In this document: piece after piece, positions 21,866-30,573 of the stretch
Numbering within the stretch: position 1 is the stretch's first letter
Layout of the letters: each line of letters opens with the position of its first letter
Assembly (NCBI GenBank): GCA_020048635.1
Contig: JAIFMF010000142.1
Span: 1-52,520 of the forward strand
Origin: Desulfobacula sp.
Lineage (GTDB): Bacteria; Desulfobacterota; Desulfobacteria; Desulfobacterales; Desulfobacteraceae
DNA length: 52,520 nt
Direction: 5' to 3'
Notes under the pieces: model-generated
The model's input: the letters and a program-made list of their open reading frames with translations, nothing else
Database searches by the model: none
Told to the model about the DNA's origin: nothing
Made by a program: the position numbers and the translations under genes

Positions 21866-22387
21866 TCAATCCCCTTCAAATTCCGTAATGGCAAAAACCT
21901 TGCAATCTTTAATCTTTTCTCTTCCTTTCAGATCCGGAAGTTCCACTATAAAAGCGCATTCAATAATCTGGGCGCCCAGTTTTCTTGCAAGGTTGACCGT
22001 GGCACCTACTGTGCCACCGGTGGCAATCAGATCATCGACAATAACGACTTTTTCGCCTTTTTTAATGGCATCTTCATGAATTTCAAGGGTGCCCTGTCCA
22101 TATTCCAGGCTATAGGTTTCCTGGATGGTTTTCCAGGGCAATTTGCCCTTTTTCCGGACCGGAACAAACCCGATGCCCAGTTTATAGGCAAGAACTGCTC
22201 CAAATACAAATCCCCTTGCATCAATCCCGACGATCTTGTCAATCTCCATACCTTTATACCGATCGTACAATATATCGCATGATTCCCTGAACGCATCAGG
22301 GTTCTGCATCAGCGTTGTAAGATCTCTAAAAATGACACCTTTAATGGGCCAGCCCGGAATACTTCTGATGGTCTCTTTCAAATCCAT
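21866..22387 (-). CDS. apt: Adenine phosphoribosyltransferase
   Basis: PWPIKGVIFRDLTTL; PRPP motif VVIVDDLIATGGTV. Confidence 0.95.
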   Translation of the reverse strand: MDLKETIRSIPGWPIKGVIFRDLTTLMQNPDAFRESCDILYDRYKGMEIDKIVGIDARGFVFGAVLAYKLGIGFVPVRKKGKLPWKTIQETYSLEYGQGTLEIHEDAIKKGEKVVIVDDLIATGGTVGATVNLARKLGAQIIECAFIVELPDLKGREKIKDCKVFAITEFEGD

Positions 22388-22416
22388 TTTCTTTCCTTTT
22401 TAAATCTTTTCTGATT

Positions 22417-23166
22417 TTATCCTTTAAATTCCTCGATCACTTTTACCAAGAGTTTTTTAACATTGTCCGCATTGTGATGGAACACCTCAAGGATTTCGTC
22501 CCAGGTGACCGGGGCTTCATCCTCTTTCCAGCAATCATAGTCCGTTGACATGGCCACGGCTGCATAGGGAATGCCGGCCTCATTGGCCAGCATGGCTTCA
22601 GGAGCAATGGACATATTGATCACATCCGCACCCCAGATCCGGAACATCCTGGATTCTGCAACGGTTGAAAACCTTGGCCCTTCAATAGTAATCACACAGC
22701 CTTTGCCATGAACATCCAGATCCAGTTTACGGGCAGAGTCAAAAAGACATTTTCTTAACTTTTCATGAAAGGGGTGGGCCATGGCAGTATGAATTGGACC
22801 GTTCTCAAAAGACTCCACAAAAGAAGTCTTTCTGAATTTTGTAAAATCAATGAACTGATCCAGAATCACAAGATGCCCCCGGTTGATCTCCTCCCTTAAA
22901 CTACCGCAGGCGGTTGTGGCAATAATATGGGTCACCCCTGCCTTCTGAAAGGCCCTGATATTGGCACGATTATTGACCTGGGTTGGACTGTACTGGTGTT
23001 TGCGGCCGTGTCGGGCAAGGATAACGGTTTCAACTCCACTGATTTGCCCGGATAAAAGGGAAGAAGACGGCTCTCCATATTCGGTTAATATGTGAAGCGC
23101 TTCCGGGTTTTTCAAAATATCCGGGTCATCAAGTCCTGACCCGCCTATTATTCCAATTTTCAGCAT
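22417..23166 (-). CDS. mtnP: S-methyl-5'-thioadenosine phosphorylase-like
   Basis: IGIIGGSGLDDP; RHGRKHQYSPTQVNNRANI; NMSIAPEAMLANEAGIPYAAVAMSTDYDCWKEDEAPVTW. Confidence 0.92.
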   Translation of the reverse strand: MLKIGIIGGSGLDDPDILKNPEALHILTEYGEPSSSLLSGQISGVETVILARHGRKHQYSPTQVNNRANIRAFQKAGVTHIIATTACGSLREEINRGHLVILDQFIDFTKFRKTSFVESFENGPIHTAMAHPFHEKLRKCLFDSARKLDLDVHGKGCVITIEGPRFSTVAESRMFRIWGADVINMSIAPEAMLANEAGIPYAAVAMSTDYDCWKEDEAPVTWDEILEVFHHNADNVKKLLVKVIEEFKG

Positions 23167-23386
23167 TATCTATCTCCTTTTGAATTCATATTTCTTATCC
23201 TGAAAGCGCCTAACACAAATAGATTGACTTATCAAGTAGGACAAGATTAAAGTTTTTTTTAATAAAATGAACTTGAAAAAAATCATAAATTCGTTAAAAA
23301 TAAAAACAGATATTTTATTCATATCGATTGCACAAATGCTTTTTTTTGAACATCAAAATAAATGAGACAGGAAAGGAAAACCCCTT

Positions 23387-23776
23387 ATGAAAATTCTTGT
23401 TGTTGATGACGAACTTGTCAGCCGAAAAAAGATGATGAAAATCATAACCGAGTTTGGACAATGCGAAGGGGTCATTAACGGAAAAGCCGCCATCAGTGCC
23501 GTAAAAACAGCTCTTGAGGAATGGAAGCTCTATAATCTGATCACACTTGATATTTCCATGCCTGACATCAGCGGGACCGATGTCTTATCCGCCATCCGAA
23601 AACTGGAAGAAGAACGCGGCCTTAGTCCTGAAGAAAAAGCAAAGATCCTCATGGTGACATCCCATTCCGACATCGATACAGTAAAGGCCTGCATAGGAAA
23701 ATGCGATGGCTATGTGATCAAGCCGTTCAATAAAGAAGTGATGGTTGAAAAAATGAAAAAAATAGGACTGCTTTAG
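23387..23776 (+). CDS. Single-domain response regulator (CheY-like receiver)
   Basis: KILVVDDELVSRKKMMKI; LDISMPDISG; KPF. Confidence 0.9.
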   Translation: MKILVVDDELVSRKKMMKIITEFGQCEGVINGKAAISAVKTALEEWKLYNLITLDISMPDISGTDVLSAIRKLEEERGLSPEEKAKILMVTSHSDIDTVKACIGKCDGYVIKPFNKEVMVEKMKKIGLL

Positions 23777-23785
23777 CGAGTTTTT

Positions 23786-24232
23786 TTATTTTACCCACTT
23801 TTTTTTCATAACAAGGGTATACAGGCTCACGACCAAGAGAGCCATACACAGCCCCAGATGGGTCAGATCCAGTACAATGACGGTAACGTGACCCAGATAA
23901 ATGCCTGAAAGATTTTTTACGACCATAAAACAACCGGAAACGATCAACCCCGCGATGATGCCTATTTTGAAAAATCCTGTTCCGGTTATGCGTTTGAACC
24001 CTGCCCCAGTGACAATAAAGTCAAAAAGAACATATCCAGCCAGTGCTATCAGAACAATCGCTGCCGCATAATGCAGTATATGGGTTACATAAAACTCACC
24101 CAGCCAGCCCAGCCCTGGGATCGAAGCAATATAATAGCGGCTGAAAATAGGCATCTGTCCAAAACCGGACAAGGTAATCAGAAAAAAAACGGCGCCATAA
24201 ACAGATGATCTTGTTCTTCCCGTGGACTTCAT
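23786..24232 (-). CDS. Small cytochrome b-like integral membrane protein
   Basis: Four hydrophobic segments with His in segments; coupled to a 4Fe-4S protein gene. Confidence 0.6.
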   Translation of the reverse strand: MKSTGRTRSSVYGAVFFLITLSGFGQMPIFSRYYIASIPGLGWLGEFYVTHILHYAAAIVLIALAGYVLFDFIVTGAGFKRITGTGFFKIGIIAGLIVSGCFMVVKNLSGIYLGHVTVIVLDLTHLGLCMALLVVSLYTLVMKKKWVK

Positions 24233-25197
24233 TATTTATCCTCCTTTGAACTGAGGTAAAACTTTCCGAATGCAGCCGCAAGACCGGCAAGGGGGGCAAT
24301 CAGCATGGCTCTGGATAGATTTGTTCCATCCGCCATCATATTTTTGACCTGACCCAGATGGGGTCTTCCTTTCCCTGTTTCAATCGTTGAATTCAACTGG
24401 TCAAAAGGAACCGGAGATACATAAATAGTATGGGTTCCGCCGTTTTCGTGTTCACCGTAAACATATCCATTGATTTCTTTTGCAAGACTATGGGCCTGTT
24501 TAAGAATTTCACTTCTCGGTCCAATGCTCTGGACATTCTCAGGGCAAACCTCGATGCAGGCCGGTATTTCACCTTTTTCAAGCCGATTATAGCAGCGGTC
24601 GCATTTGTACATGATTCCATTACCGGCAAAGGCCGGCAGAAGATCAAGATAGAGCCCCACACCCGTCTGTCTTTCAGGAATACTCCAGGGGCAGACATTT
24701 TTACATTTAGCTCCGCCAAGGCAAAGATCGGCGTCAATTCTTGAAAGTCCGTTTTTTTCCTGTTTTGCTGCTCCCCAGGGACAGAGTTTGACACAGGGAG
24801 GGTTTTCACAGTGCATACATCTTCGTGGGATGGTGAGTTCCGACTTTTCACCATTGACTGTGATAGAAGCACGCTGAATAAAAAGCCAGTTATATGGGGT
24901 CAACCGATCGATCACATCTCTTTTATCAGACCAGTCCTGCACCGGGACCGTTTTGGGATACATTTTCGGAAAAGGCTTCTCAGGTTCAGGATATTTGGCC
25001 ACATTGACCTCCCGGCAGGCATGGACGCACTCTTCACATCCAATGCATTTCCTGATATCCAGAAGTGTTGCCAGCGGTTCTTTTTTCTCACCCGTCAGGG
25101 ACTTGGCTGCCTTTGCAATGCCTGTTCCCGCAACAACGCTTCCTGCTGCTGCAATGGAGCCTTTGATAAAGGCCCGACGTGTTATTTTTGAACTCAT
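24232..25197 (-). CDS. Tat-targeted 4Fe-4S dicluster protein (HybA/DsrO-like electron transfer subunit)
   Basis: TRRAFIKGS Tat motif; CIGCEECVHACREVN, CMHCENPPCVKLCPWGA, C-terminal TM. Confidence 0.88.
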   Translation of the reverse strand: MSSKITRRAFIKGSIAAAGSVVAGTGIAKAAKSLTGEKKEPLATLLDIRKCIGCEECVHACREVNVAKYPEPEKPFPKMYPKTVPVQDWSDKRDVIDRLTPYNWLFIQRASITVNGEKSELTIPRRCMHCENPPCVKLCPWGAAKQEKNGLSRIDADLCLGGAKCKNVCPWSIPERQTGVGLYLDLLPAFAGNGIMYKCDRCYNRLEKGEIPACIEVCPENVQSIGPRSEILKQAHSLAKEINGYVYGEHENGGTHTIYVSPVPFDQLNSTIETGKGRPHLGQVKNMMADGTNLSRAMLIAPLAGLAAAFGKFYLSSKEDK

Positions 25198-25202
25198 TTG
25201 CT

Positions 25203-25727
25203 TTAATTCCTCTTTAATGTTTCCTGAAACTCATTAAAACTCATTTTTTCATATTTTCCTGAGTGAATATAATTTAAAACCTTGGAAAGGTATTCTCCAT
25301 CCACATATCCAGGAAGGTTGTTGACCTTTGTACCATCCGGTTTAAGGAACCAGATGGTTGGCAACCCTCTGACCTTCCATTGGTTTGAAATTACAGTGTC
25401 TTTGTCTGTATCGATCTGGATGCTGATAAAATTCTCATTTAAATAGGTCGATACTTTTTTATCCTTAAATGTAGTTGATTCCATTTTCTTACAATAACTA
25501 CACCATTCTGCATGAAAATATAAAAAAATATTTTTATTCCGGCTTTTTGCCAGTTCCATTCCCTCAGTATACCCTTTCCATTGAATGTTGGCGTCTTTCG
25601 AGCCTTGTTCAGATATTTTTTTTGAGGCAGTTTCAACAGCCCCGGCTTCATTTATATGATTATGAATCATCACACCGGTAAAAGCGATATAGATAAGCAC
25701 CATAACCAGCATATTTTCTTTTTTCAT
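25203..25727 (-). CDS. Thioredoxin-fold protein with N-terminal membrane anchor/signal
   Basis: FLYFHAEWCSYCKKMEST active site. Confidence 0.88.
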   Translation of the reverse strand: MKKENMLVMVLIYIAFTGVMIHNHINEAGAVETASKKISEQGSKDANIQWKGYTEGMELAKSRNKNIFLYFHAEWCSYCKKMESTTFKDKKVSTYLNENFISIQIDTDKDTVISNQWKVRGLPTIWFLKPDGTKVNNLPGYVDGEYLSKVLNYIHSGKYEKMSFNEFQETLKRN

Positions 25728-25882
25728 GTTAAGATCCCTTATTTGAATTCAATTTTACCTGCAATTTTAATGGCCATGTACCACCCTGTGGCTTTACATG
25801 AGACTAATCTTTCATTATTAATAAACCACATTGTTCTATAAATAAAGATGTCTTTTTCTTACCCTAACAAAAGGAGAATAAA

Positions 25883-26242
25883 ATGACCGACAACGTACTC
25901 GTTACTCTTTCATGCGGAACCGACAATCCCAACCGGGCAACACGGGCACTTTTTCTTGCTGCCGTAGCCCAGAAAAAAGGAAAAAATGTAACCGTATTCC
26001 TTCTGGATGACGGTGTATACCTTGCAAGAAAAGGTGCCGCAGAAAATATCAAAGCTGCCACAGGTGATTCAGCAGATGATTCCCTTGCCCACCTCCAGGC
26101 CCATGACGTTCCGATTCTGGTCTGCACGCCCTGCGCCAAATCACGATTTATTGAAGCAAAAGACCTTGCGGATTCGTGCAGACTCGCATCAGCAGCAGAG
26201 CTGATCGATCTTGCTTGTGATGCGGCCGTCATCAGCCTTTAA
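25883..26242 (+). CDS. DsrE-family protein
   Basis: VTLSCGTDNPNRATRALFLAAVAQKKGKNVTVFLLDDGVYLARKG. Confidence 0.85.
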   Translation: MTDNVLVTLSCGTDNPNRATRALFLAAVAQKKGKNVTVFLLDDGVYLARKGAAENIKAATGDSADDSLAHLQAHDVPILVCTPCAKSRFIEAKDLADSCRLASAAELIDLACDAAVISL

Positions 26243-26290
26243 TGTATAACCGAACAAACTGCTGCATAAACCGGTTTTTCATTTCCGGCC

Positions 26291-27706
26291 TTAACCGGCC
26301 GGTATGTTTTGCAAGGGAATATCCCATTTTTTCATATATTTCCATACAGCGGTTCTGCTTTTCTGGATTTTTCTGCCCACTTCCGCCTTATTCCAATTGT
26401 TTTCATGAAGCAGTTGGATAAGGCTTTCCCTTGTCAGATTCACCGTATGTTCCATTCGGTAATTGCCTGTACCCGACAGAGAATTTGACATATGATTGTT
26501 TGAAATAATCGGGGTTTCTCTGATCTCGGACGGCAGGTCGTTAAGGCTGATTCGATTGGTGCTGCAGATAACAAAAGCATGTTCAACGGCATTTTCAAGC
26601 TCTCGGATGTTCCCGGGCCAGGGATGATCCATCAGCCTTTTCATTCCTTGTTCATCCACCCCTTCTATGGATTTATTTTCCCGCTTGTTGCCTTTTTTAA
26701 TAAAATGGCTGACCAGAAGCGGAATATCTTCCCGGCGGTCCCTTAAGGGCGGGACCATAATCGGAAATACCTTCAGCCGGTAAAACAGATCTTCCCGGAA
26801 TTTTCCCTGCCGGGTCAGTTCATAAAGGTTCTGATGGGTTGCGGCAATGATCCGGATATCGATTTTTATTTTCCGGGAGTCCCCTACCCTTTCAATCTCT
26901 CGTTCCTGGAGAACCCTCAACAGCTTGATCTGCATATAAGGAGTCAGTTCCCCGATTTCATCCAGAAAAATGGTTCCTCCGTCAGCTTCTTCAAACCGGC
27001 CCTTACGATCCTTGTGGGCTCCGGTAAAAGCCCCTTTGACATGACCGAAAAGTTCACTCTCAAGAAGGGTTTCGGAAAGTGCGGAGCAGTTTACCGTAAT
27101 CAGGGGACCTGCATCATCATTGCCGGTATAATGAATGGCCCCGGCCACCAATTCTTTTCCGGTTCCGCTGTCGCCTTGTATCAAAACATTGGCCCTGCTG
27201 TTGGCAGCAGCCCGGATGGCATCAAAAACATTCTGCATGGCAGGGCTTTTACCGATAATATTCCCCAGTTGATACACCTTTTTCAGCTTCCGCTGGGCCT
27301 CTTCCGCCGTCATTTTGATCTTTTTCAACTCTGTCAGATCCGTAATGGTTTCAACAATACCAAGGATACGTCCTTTATCATCACGGGCCAGCCGTGCATT
27401 TTTGATAACAGCAATATCATGGCCGTCTTTGTGGCGGATGGAACATTCTTTTGCCTCTGTTTTTCCATGCTGGATCACGCCGCATGCATTCACATCCGCA
27501 GGACACCTTTTGCCAAAGCATTGACTGCATTGGATCAAACTACAGGGATGACCCACGGCTTCCTGCGCAGAATATCCGCTGATTTTTTCCATTGACCGGT
27601 TCCAGGAGGTAATCGTCCCCTGCTCATCCAGGGTAAACAGACCTTCGGCCATGGTATCCAGAATCTGGTTTAAAAAATTGACATTCCATATTTCATGGGT
27701 TTTCAT
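26291..27706 (-). CDS. PAS-domain sigma54-dependent enhancer-binding protein (EBP1)
   Basis: Cys-rich [19 protein letters not shown] Walker A, ELFGHVKGAFTGA (GAFTGA), Fis-type [28 protein letters not shown]; start taken at MKTHEIWN rather than 27769. Confidence 0.93.
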   Translation of the reverse strand: MKTHEIWNVNFLNQILDTMAEGLFTLDEQGTITSWNRSMEKISGYSAQEAVGHPCSLIQCSQCFGKRCPADVNACGVIQHGKTEAKECSIRHKDGHDIAVIKNARLARDDKGRILGIVETITDLTELKKIKMTAEEAQRKLKKVYQLGNIIGKSPAMQNVFDAIRAAANSRANVLIQGDSGTGKELVAGAIHYTGNDDAGPLITVNCSALSETLLESELFGHVKGAFTGAHKDRKGRFEEADGGTIFLDEIGELTPYMQIKLLRVLQEREIERVGDSRKIKIDIRIIAATHQNLYELTRQGKFREDLFYRLKVFPIMVPPLRDRREDIPLLVSHFIKKGNKRENKSIEGVDEQGMKRLMDHPWPGNIRELENAVEHAFVICSTNRISLNDLPSEIRETPIISNNHMSNSLSGTGNYRMEHTVNLTRESLIQLLHENNWNKAEVGRKIQKSRTAVWKYMKKWDIPLQNIPAG

Positions 27707-27750
27707 TTTTCCCCTTTGCCGCTTACCGTTTATCCCGGACCATGATCTCA

Positions 27751-27786
27751 GTAGCGTTACCCTAACCATAGTAACGCTACCGTTAC
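27751..27786. promoter_or_regulatory. Palindromic EBP-binding-like site GTAGCGTTAC-N10-GTAACGCTAC plus extra CGTTAC half-site
   Basis: Perfect 10-bp inverted repeat just upstream of EBP1 start; half-site GTAACG shared with 49901-49951. Confidence 0.6.
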
Positions 27787-28077
27787 CATTTACGTTCCTT
27801 TATTTTTTCTGCTTTATGTTCTGCCGTATTTTCTTTTTATTGTCTGTCACCTGACAGGCATCTTTCATTCACGTGGATATTCCCAACCTGGGGAGAATAT
27901 AGACCTGAAACAGGATATAGACACCTAAAAAGATCAAAACATACATCATTCCTTCCATACACCCTCTCATATAATAATGTTTTACCCATTGCTCAAGCAC
28001 CCGATTTAATGTTGTTGGTTCCTGCAAGGGGTGTGCCGGTTCCGGTGAATTAATATATATACCTTATAAATATGGTA

Positions 28078-28093
28078 TGGCATAGTTTTTGAT
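28078..28093 (+). promoter_or_regulatory. Candidate sigma54 promoter TGGCAT-AGTTT-TTGAT
   Basis: GG-N10-G(A) with TTG -12 box, one deviation (GA instead of GC); about 55 bp upstream of the 28147 start codon. Confidence 0.5.
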
Positions 28094-28146
28094 AGTATAT
28101 CCCTGAAGTTAACATTTTTCCAGGTTCTCATGGAGGTTATATAAAA

Positions 28147-28446
28147 ATGGAAATAAATCAATTTAAGGAAGAATTAAAAAAAGGCGTTTCACTGGTTGAT
28201 TTTAATGCCCCCTGGTGTGCCCCCTGCAGGGCCCAGGAACCGGCGATTAAAAAATTAGCAGCCACATATCGGGATCGTGCCGCCATCATTGAAATCAATA
28301 TTGATCAGCATAATTCTCTGGCCACCGAGTATGGGGTTCAAAGCATTCCCACGCTCATTATTTTCAAAGACGGCAAGGAAATCAAACGCTTTGTGGGTCT
28401 CCAGTCAGAAGAAACCATTATTGCGAGCCTGGATCAGGCATTATAA
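28147..28446 (+). CDS. Thioredoxin-family protein
   Basis: DFNAPWCAPCRAQEPAIKKLA; SIPTLIIFKDGKE. Confidence 0.93.
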   Translation: MEINQFKEELKKGVSLVDFNAPWCAPCRAQEPAIKKLAATYRDRAAIIEINIDQHNSLATEYGVQSIPTLIIFKDGKEIKRFVGLQSEETIIASLDQAL

Positions 28447-28478
28447 AAATCAATCACCGGCAGCAGGGGAGGTTAAAC

Positions 28479-30551
28479 ATGGGTAAATGTATTTATCACC
28501 CGGATCGTGAAACCGGGTATATCTGTATGAAACACAATATTTATCTTTGCGAGGAATGCCTTAAATGCCGTGATCCTGACATATACTGCAAGTTCAGACC
28601 CTCCTGCCCCATCCATTTTATTTCAAAAAAAGGGTTTAAAGAGCCTGAAATCGAAGCTGCTCAGAAAAAGCATACGGTTGTTTTTGAACCCGGTCATCAA
28701 ACCATCCGGGTTGTTGAAGGCACCAGCCTGTTGACGGCTGCCCAGAACGCTGATGTGTATATCAACGCATCCTGTAATGGAAAAGGCGCCTGTGGCAAAT
28801 GTAAACTGATCGTTCAATCCGGCAGGGTTTCAGGAGAAGGAACCGCCCTGCTGACAGACAAGGAAAAAGAAAAAGGCTATGTTCTGGCCTGTCAGACCAT
28901 CATTCAGGATGATATTACGGTCAGAATCCCTGAAGAGACCCTTGAAAAAAAATTAAAAGCCGCAGGCATGGGAAAGGCCGCCACTGAGAAATTGATGGGC
29001 CTTGTGGACAAAATCGAACCCCTTGTGGAAAACATACCCCTGCAGCTTGATCTGCCCTCTCTATCGGATACGGTCAGCGACTTGGACAGGGTAAGACGCC
29101 AACTCAAAAAAGCCGGGTATGATATCTCTAAAATGAGCACCAATATCAAGGTGATGCGACAGCTCGCCGAATCCATCCGGAACGATCATTTCAAGGTGAT
29201 TGCCTCTGTTTTATGGAAAATTTGTTCGGCCGAAATTGTGGCGGTTTTACCGGTCCATGAAGCCAGAAAATCCTTGGGGCTGGCCATTGATCTGGGAACC
29301 ACGTCCATTGTGGTGTATATCGTGGACATGGCCGACGGTGCGGTTTTAAGCGCGACCTCTGCCCATAACAGCCAGGCTGCCTGCGGGGATGATGTGATCA
29401 ACCGGATCATCTGCGCTGAAAAAGACGGGGTGAATAAACTCAAAAAAATGGCCCTTTCCACCATCAACAATCTGGTCAAAGAGGCCATCGATTCGATTCA
29501 TGCCGATCATCAACAAATTGAAAATATTGTGATTTCCGGGAACACGATCATGACCCACCTGGTCCTGGGGATTGAAGCCCGGTATATCCGGAGAGAGCCC
29601 TATATTCCGACGGTTACCGAATTTCCCATACTCAAAGCCGAAGAAATCGGGATCAGGGCTGCGGCCCATGCCGGGGTCTTTGTTATGCCGGGGCCTGCAA
29701 GCTATGTCGGGGGCGACATTGTCTCCGGCGTCCTCTACACCGGATTCTACCAGCATCAGGAACTGACCCTTTTCATTGATATCGGCACCAATGGGGAAAT
29801 CGTTCTTGGGAACAACGAATTTCTCATCACTGCGGCCTGTTCAGCTGGCCCTGCCTTTGAAGGCGGCGGCATCAGGTGGGGCATGCGGGCTGAAGACGGG
29901 GCCATTGAAAAAATCACCCTTACCCCCGTCACCTTTGAACCCGATTATTCAACGGTTGACAATAAACCGGCCCGCGGCATCTGCGGAACCGGCATGATCG
30001 ATTTATTATCTGAAATGCTGCTCAAAAAAGTCATTGATCAAAACGGCAAATTCATTATCGGAACAGATCATCCCCGGTATACTCTGTTTAATGGGGAACC
30101 TGCATTCATTCTTGAATTTGCAGAAAAGACCGGACTGGATGAACATATCATTTTTACCCAATCGGATATAAAGAGCCTGACACTCAGCAAAGCTGCCATT
30201 TACGCCGGTTTTAACATTCTTCTGGAACAGGTGGGGATGGATTTTTCTTCCATTCAGCAGATGATCATCACCGGCGGGTTCGGGCAATTTCTGGATATTG
30301 AAAAGGCCGTTACCATCGGGCTGCTTCCGGATATCCCAAGAGAAAAATTTCATTACATGGGCAACAGTTCTGTTGCCGGTGCCTATATGGCGCTTCTTTC
30401 CAACACTTCCCGTCAGAAGGCCGTGGCCATATCAAACGCCATGACCTATCTTGATTTTTCAACCAATACCAAATTCATGGAAGAGTTTACGCGGGCCCAG
30501 TTTCTGCCGCATACCGACAAAAAGCTTTTTCCAAGCGTTCACATCAACTAA
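28479..30551 (+). CDS. RACo/DUF4445-type ASKHA ATPase with 2Fe-2S ferredoxin domain (reductive activator of corrinoid protein-like)
   Basis: CNGKGACGKCKLIV 2Fe-2S motif; LAIDLGTTSIVVYIVDM; FIDIGTNGEIVLGN; AACSAGPAFEGGGI. Confidence 0.88.
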   Translation: MGKCIYHPDRETGYICMKHNIYLCEECLKCRDPDIYCKFRPSCPIHFISKKGFKEPEIEAAQKKHTVVFEPGHQTIRVVEGTSLLTAAQNADVYINASCNGKGACGKCKLIVQSGRVSGEGTALLTDKEKEKGYVLACQTIIQDDITVRIPEETLEKKLKAAGMGKAATEKLMGLVDKIEPLVENIPLQLDLPSLSDTVSDLDRVRRQLKKAGYDISKMSTNIKVMRQLAESIRNDHFKVIASVLWKICSAEIVAVLPVHEARKSLGLAIDLGTTSIVVYIVDMADGAVLSATSAHNSQAACGDDVINRIICAEKDGVNKLKKMALSTINNLVKEAIDSIHADHQQIENIVISGNTIMTHLVLGIEARYIRREPYIPTVTEFPILKAEEIGIRAAAHAGVFVMPGPASYVGGDIVSGVLYTGFYQHQELTLFIDIGTNGEIVLGNNEFLITAACSAGPAFEGGGIRWGMRAEDGAIEKITLTPVTFEPDYSTVDNKPARGICGTGMIDLLSEMLLKKVIDQNGKFIIGTDHPRYTLFNGEPAFILEFAEKTGLDEHIIFTQSDIKSLTLSKAAIYAGFNILLEQVGMDFSSIQQMIITGGFGQFLDIEKAVTIGLLPDIPREKFHYMGNSSVAGAYMALLSNTSRQKAVAISNAMTYLDFSTNTKFMEEFTRAQFLPHTDKKLFPSVHIN

Positions 30552-30573
30552 ATAAAAAAAGGAATTTTTTATC

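Noticed and set aside
25735-25800. Possible sigma54 promoter TGGCCATTAAAATTGCA (minus) for the thioredoxin-FeS-cytochrome cluster
   Set aside because: GG to GC spacing is 11, not 10, and the -24 box is imperfect; not strong enough to call.
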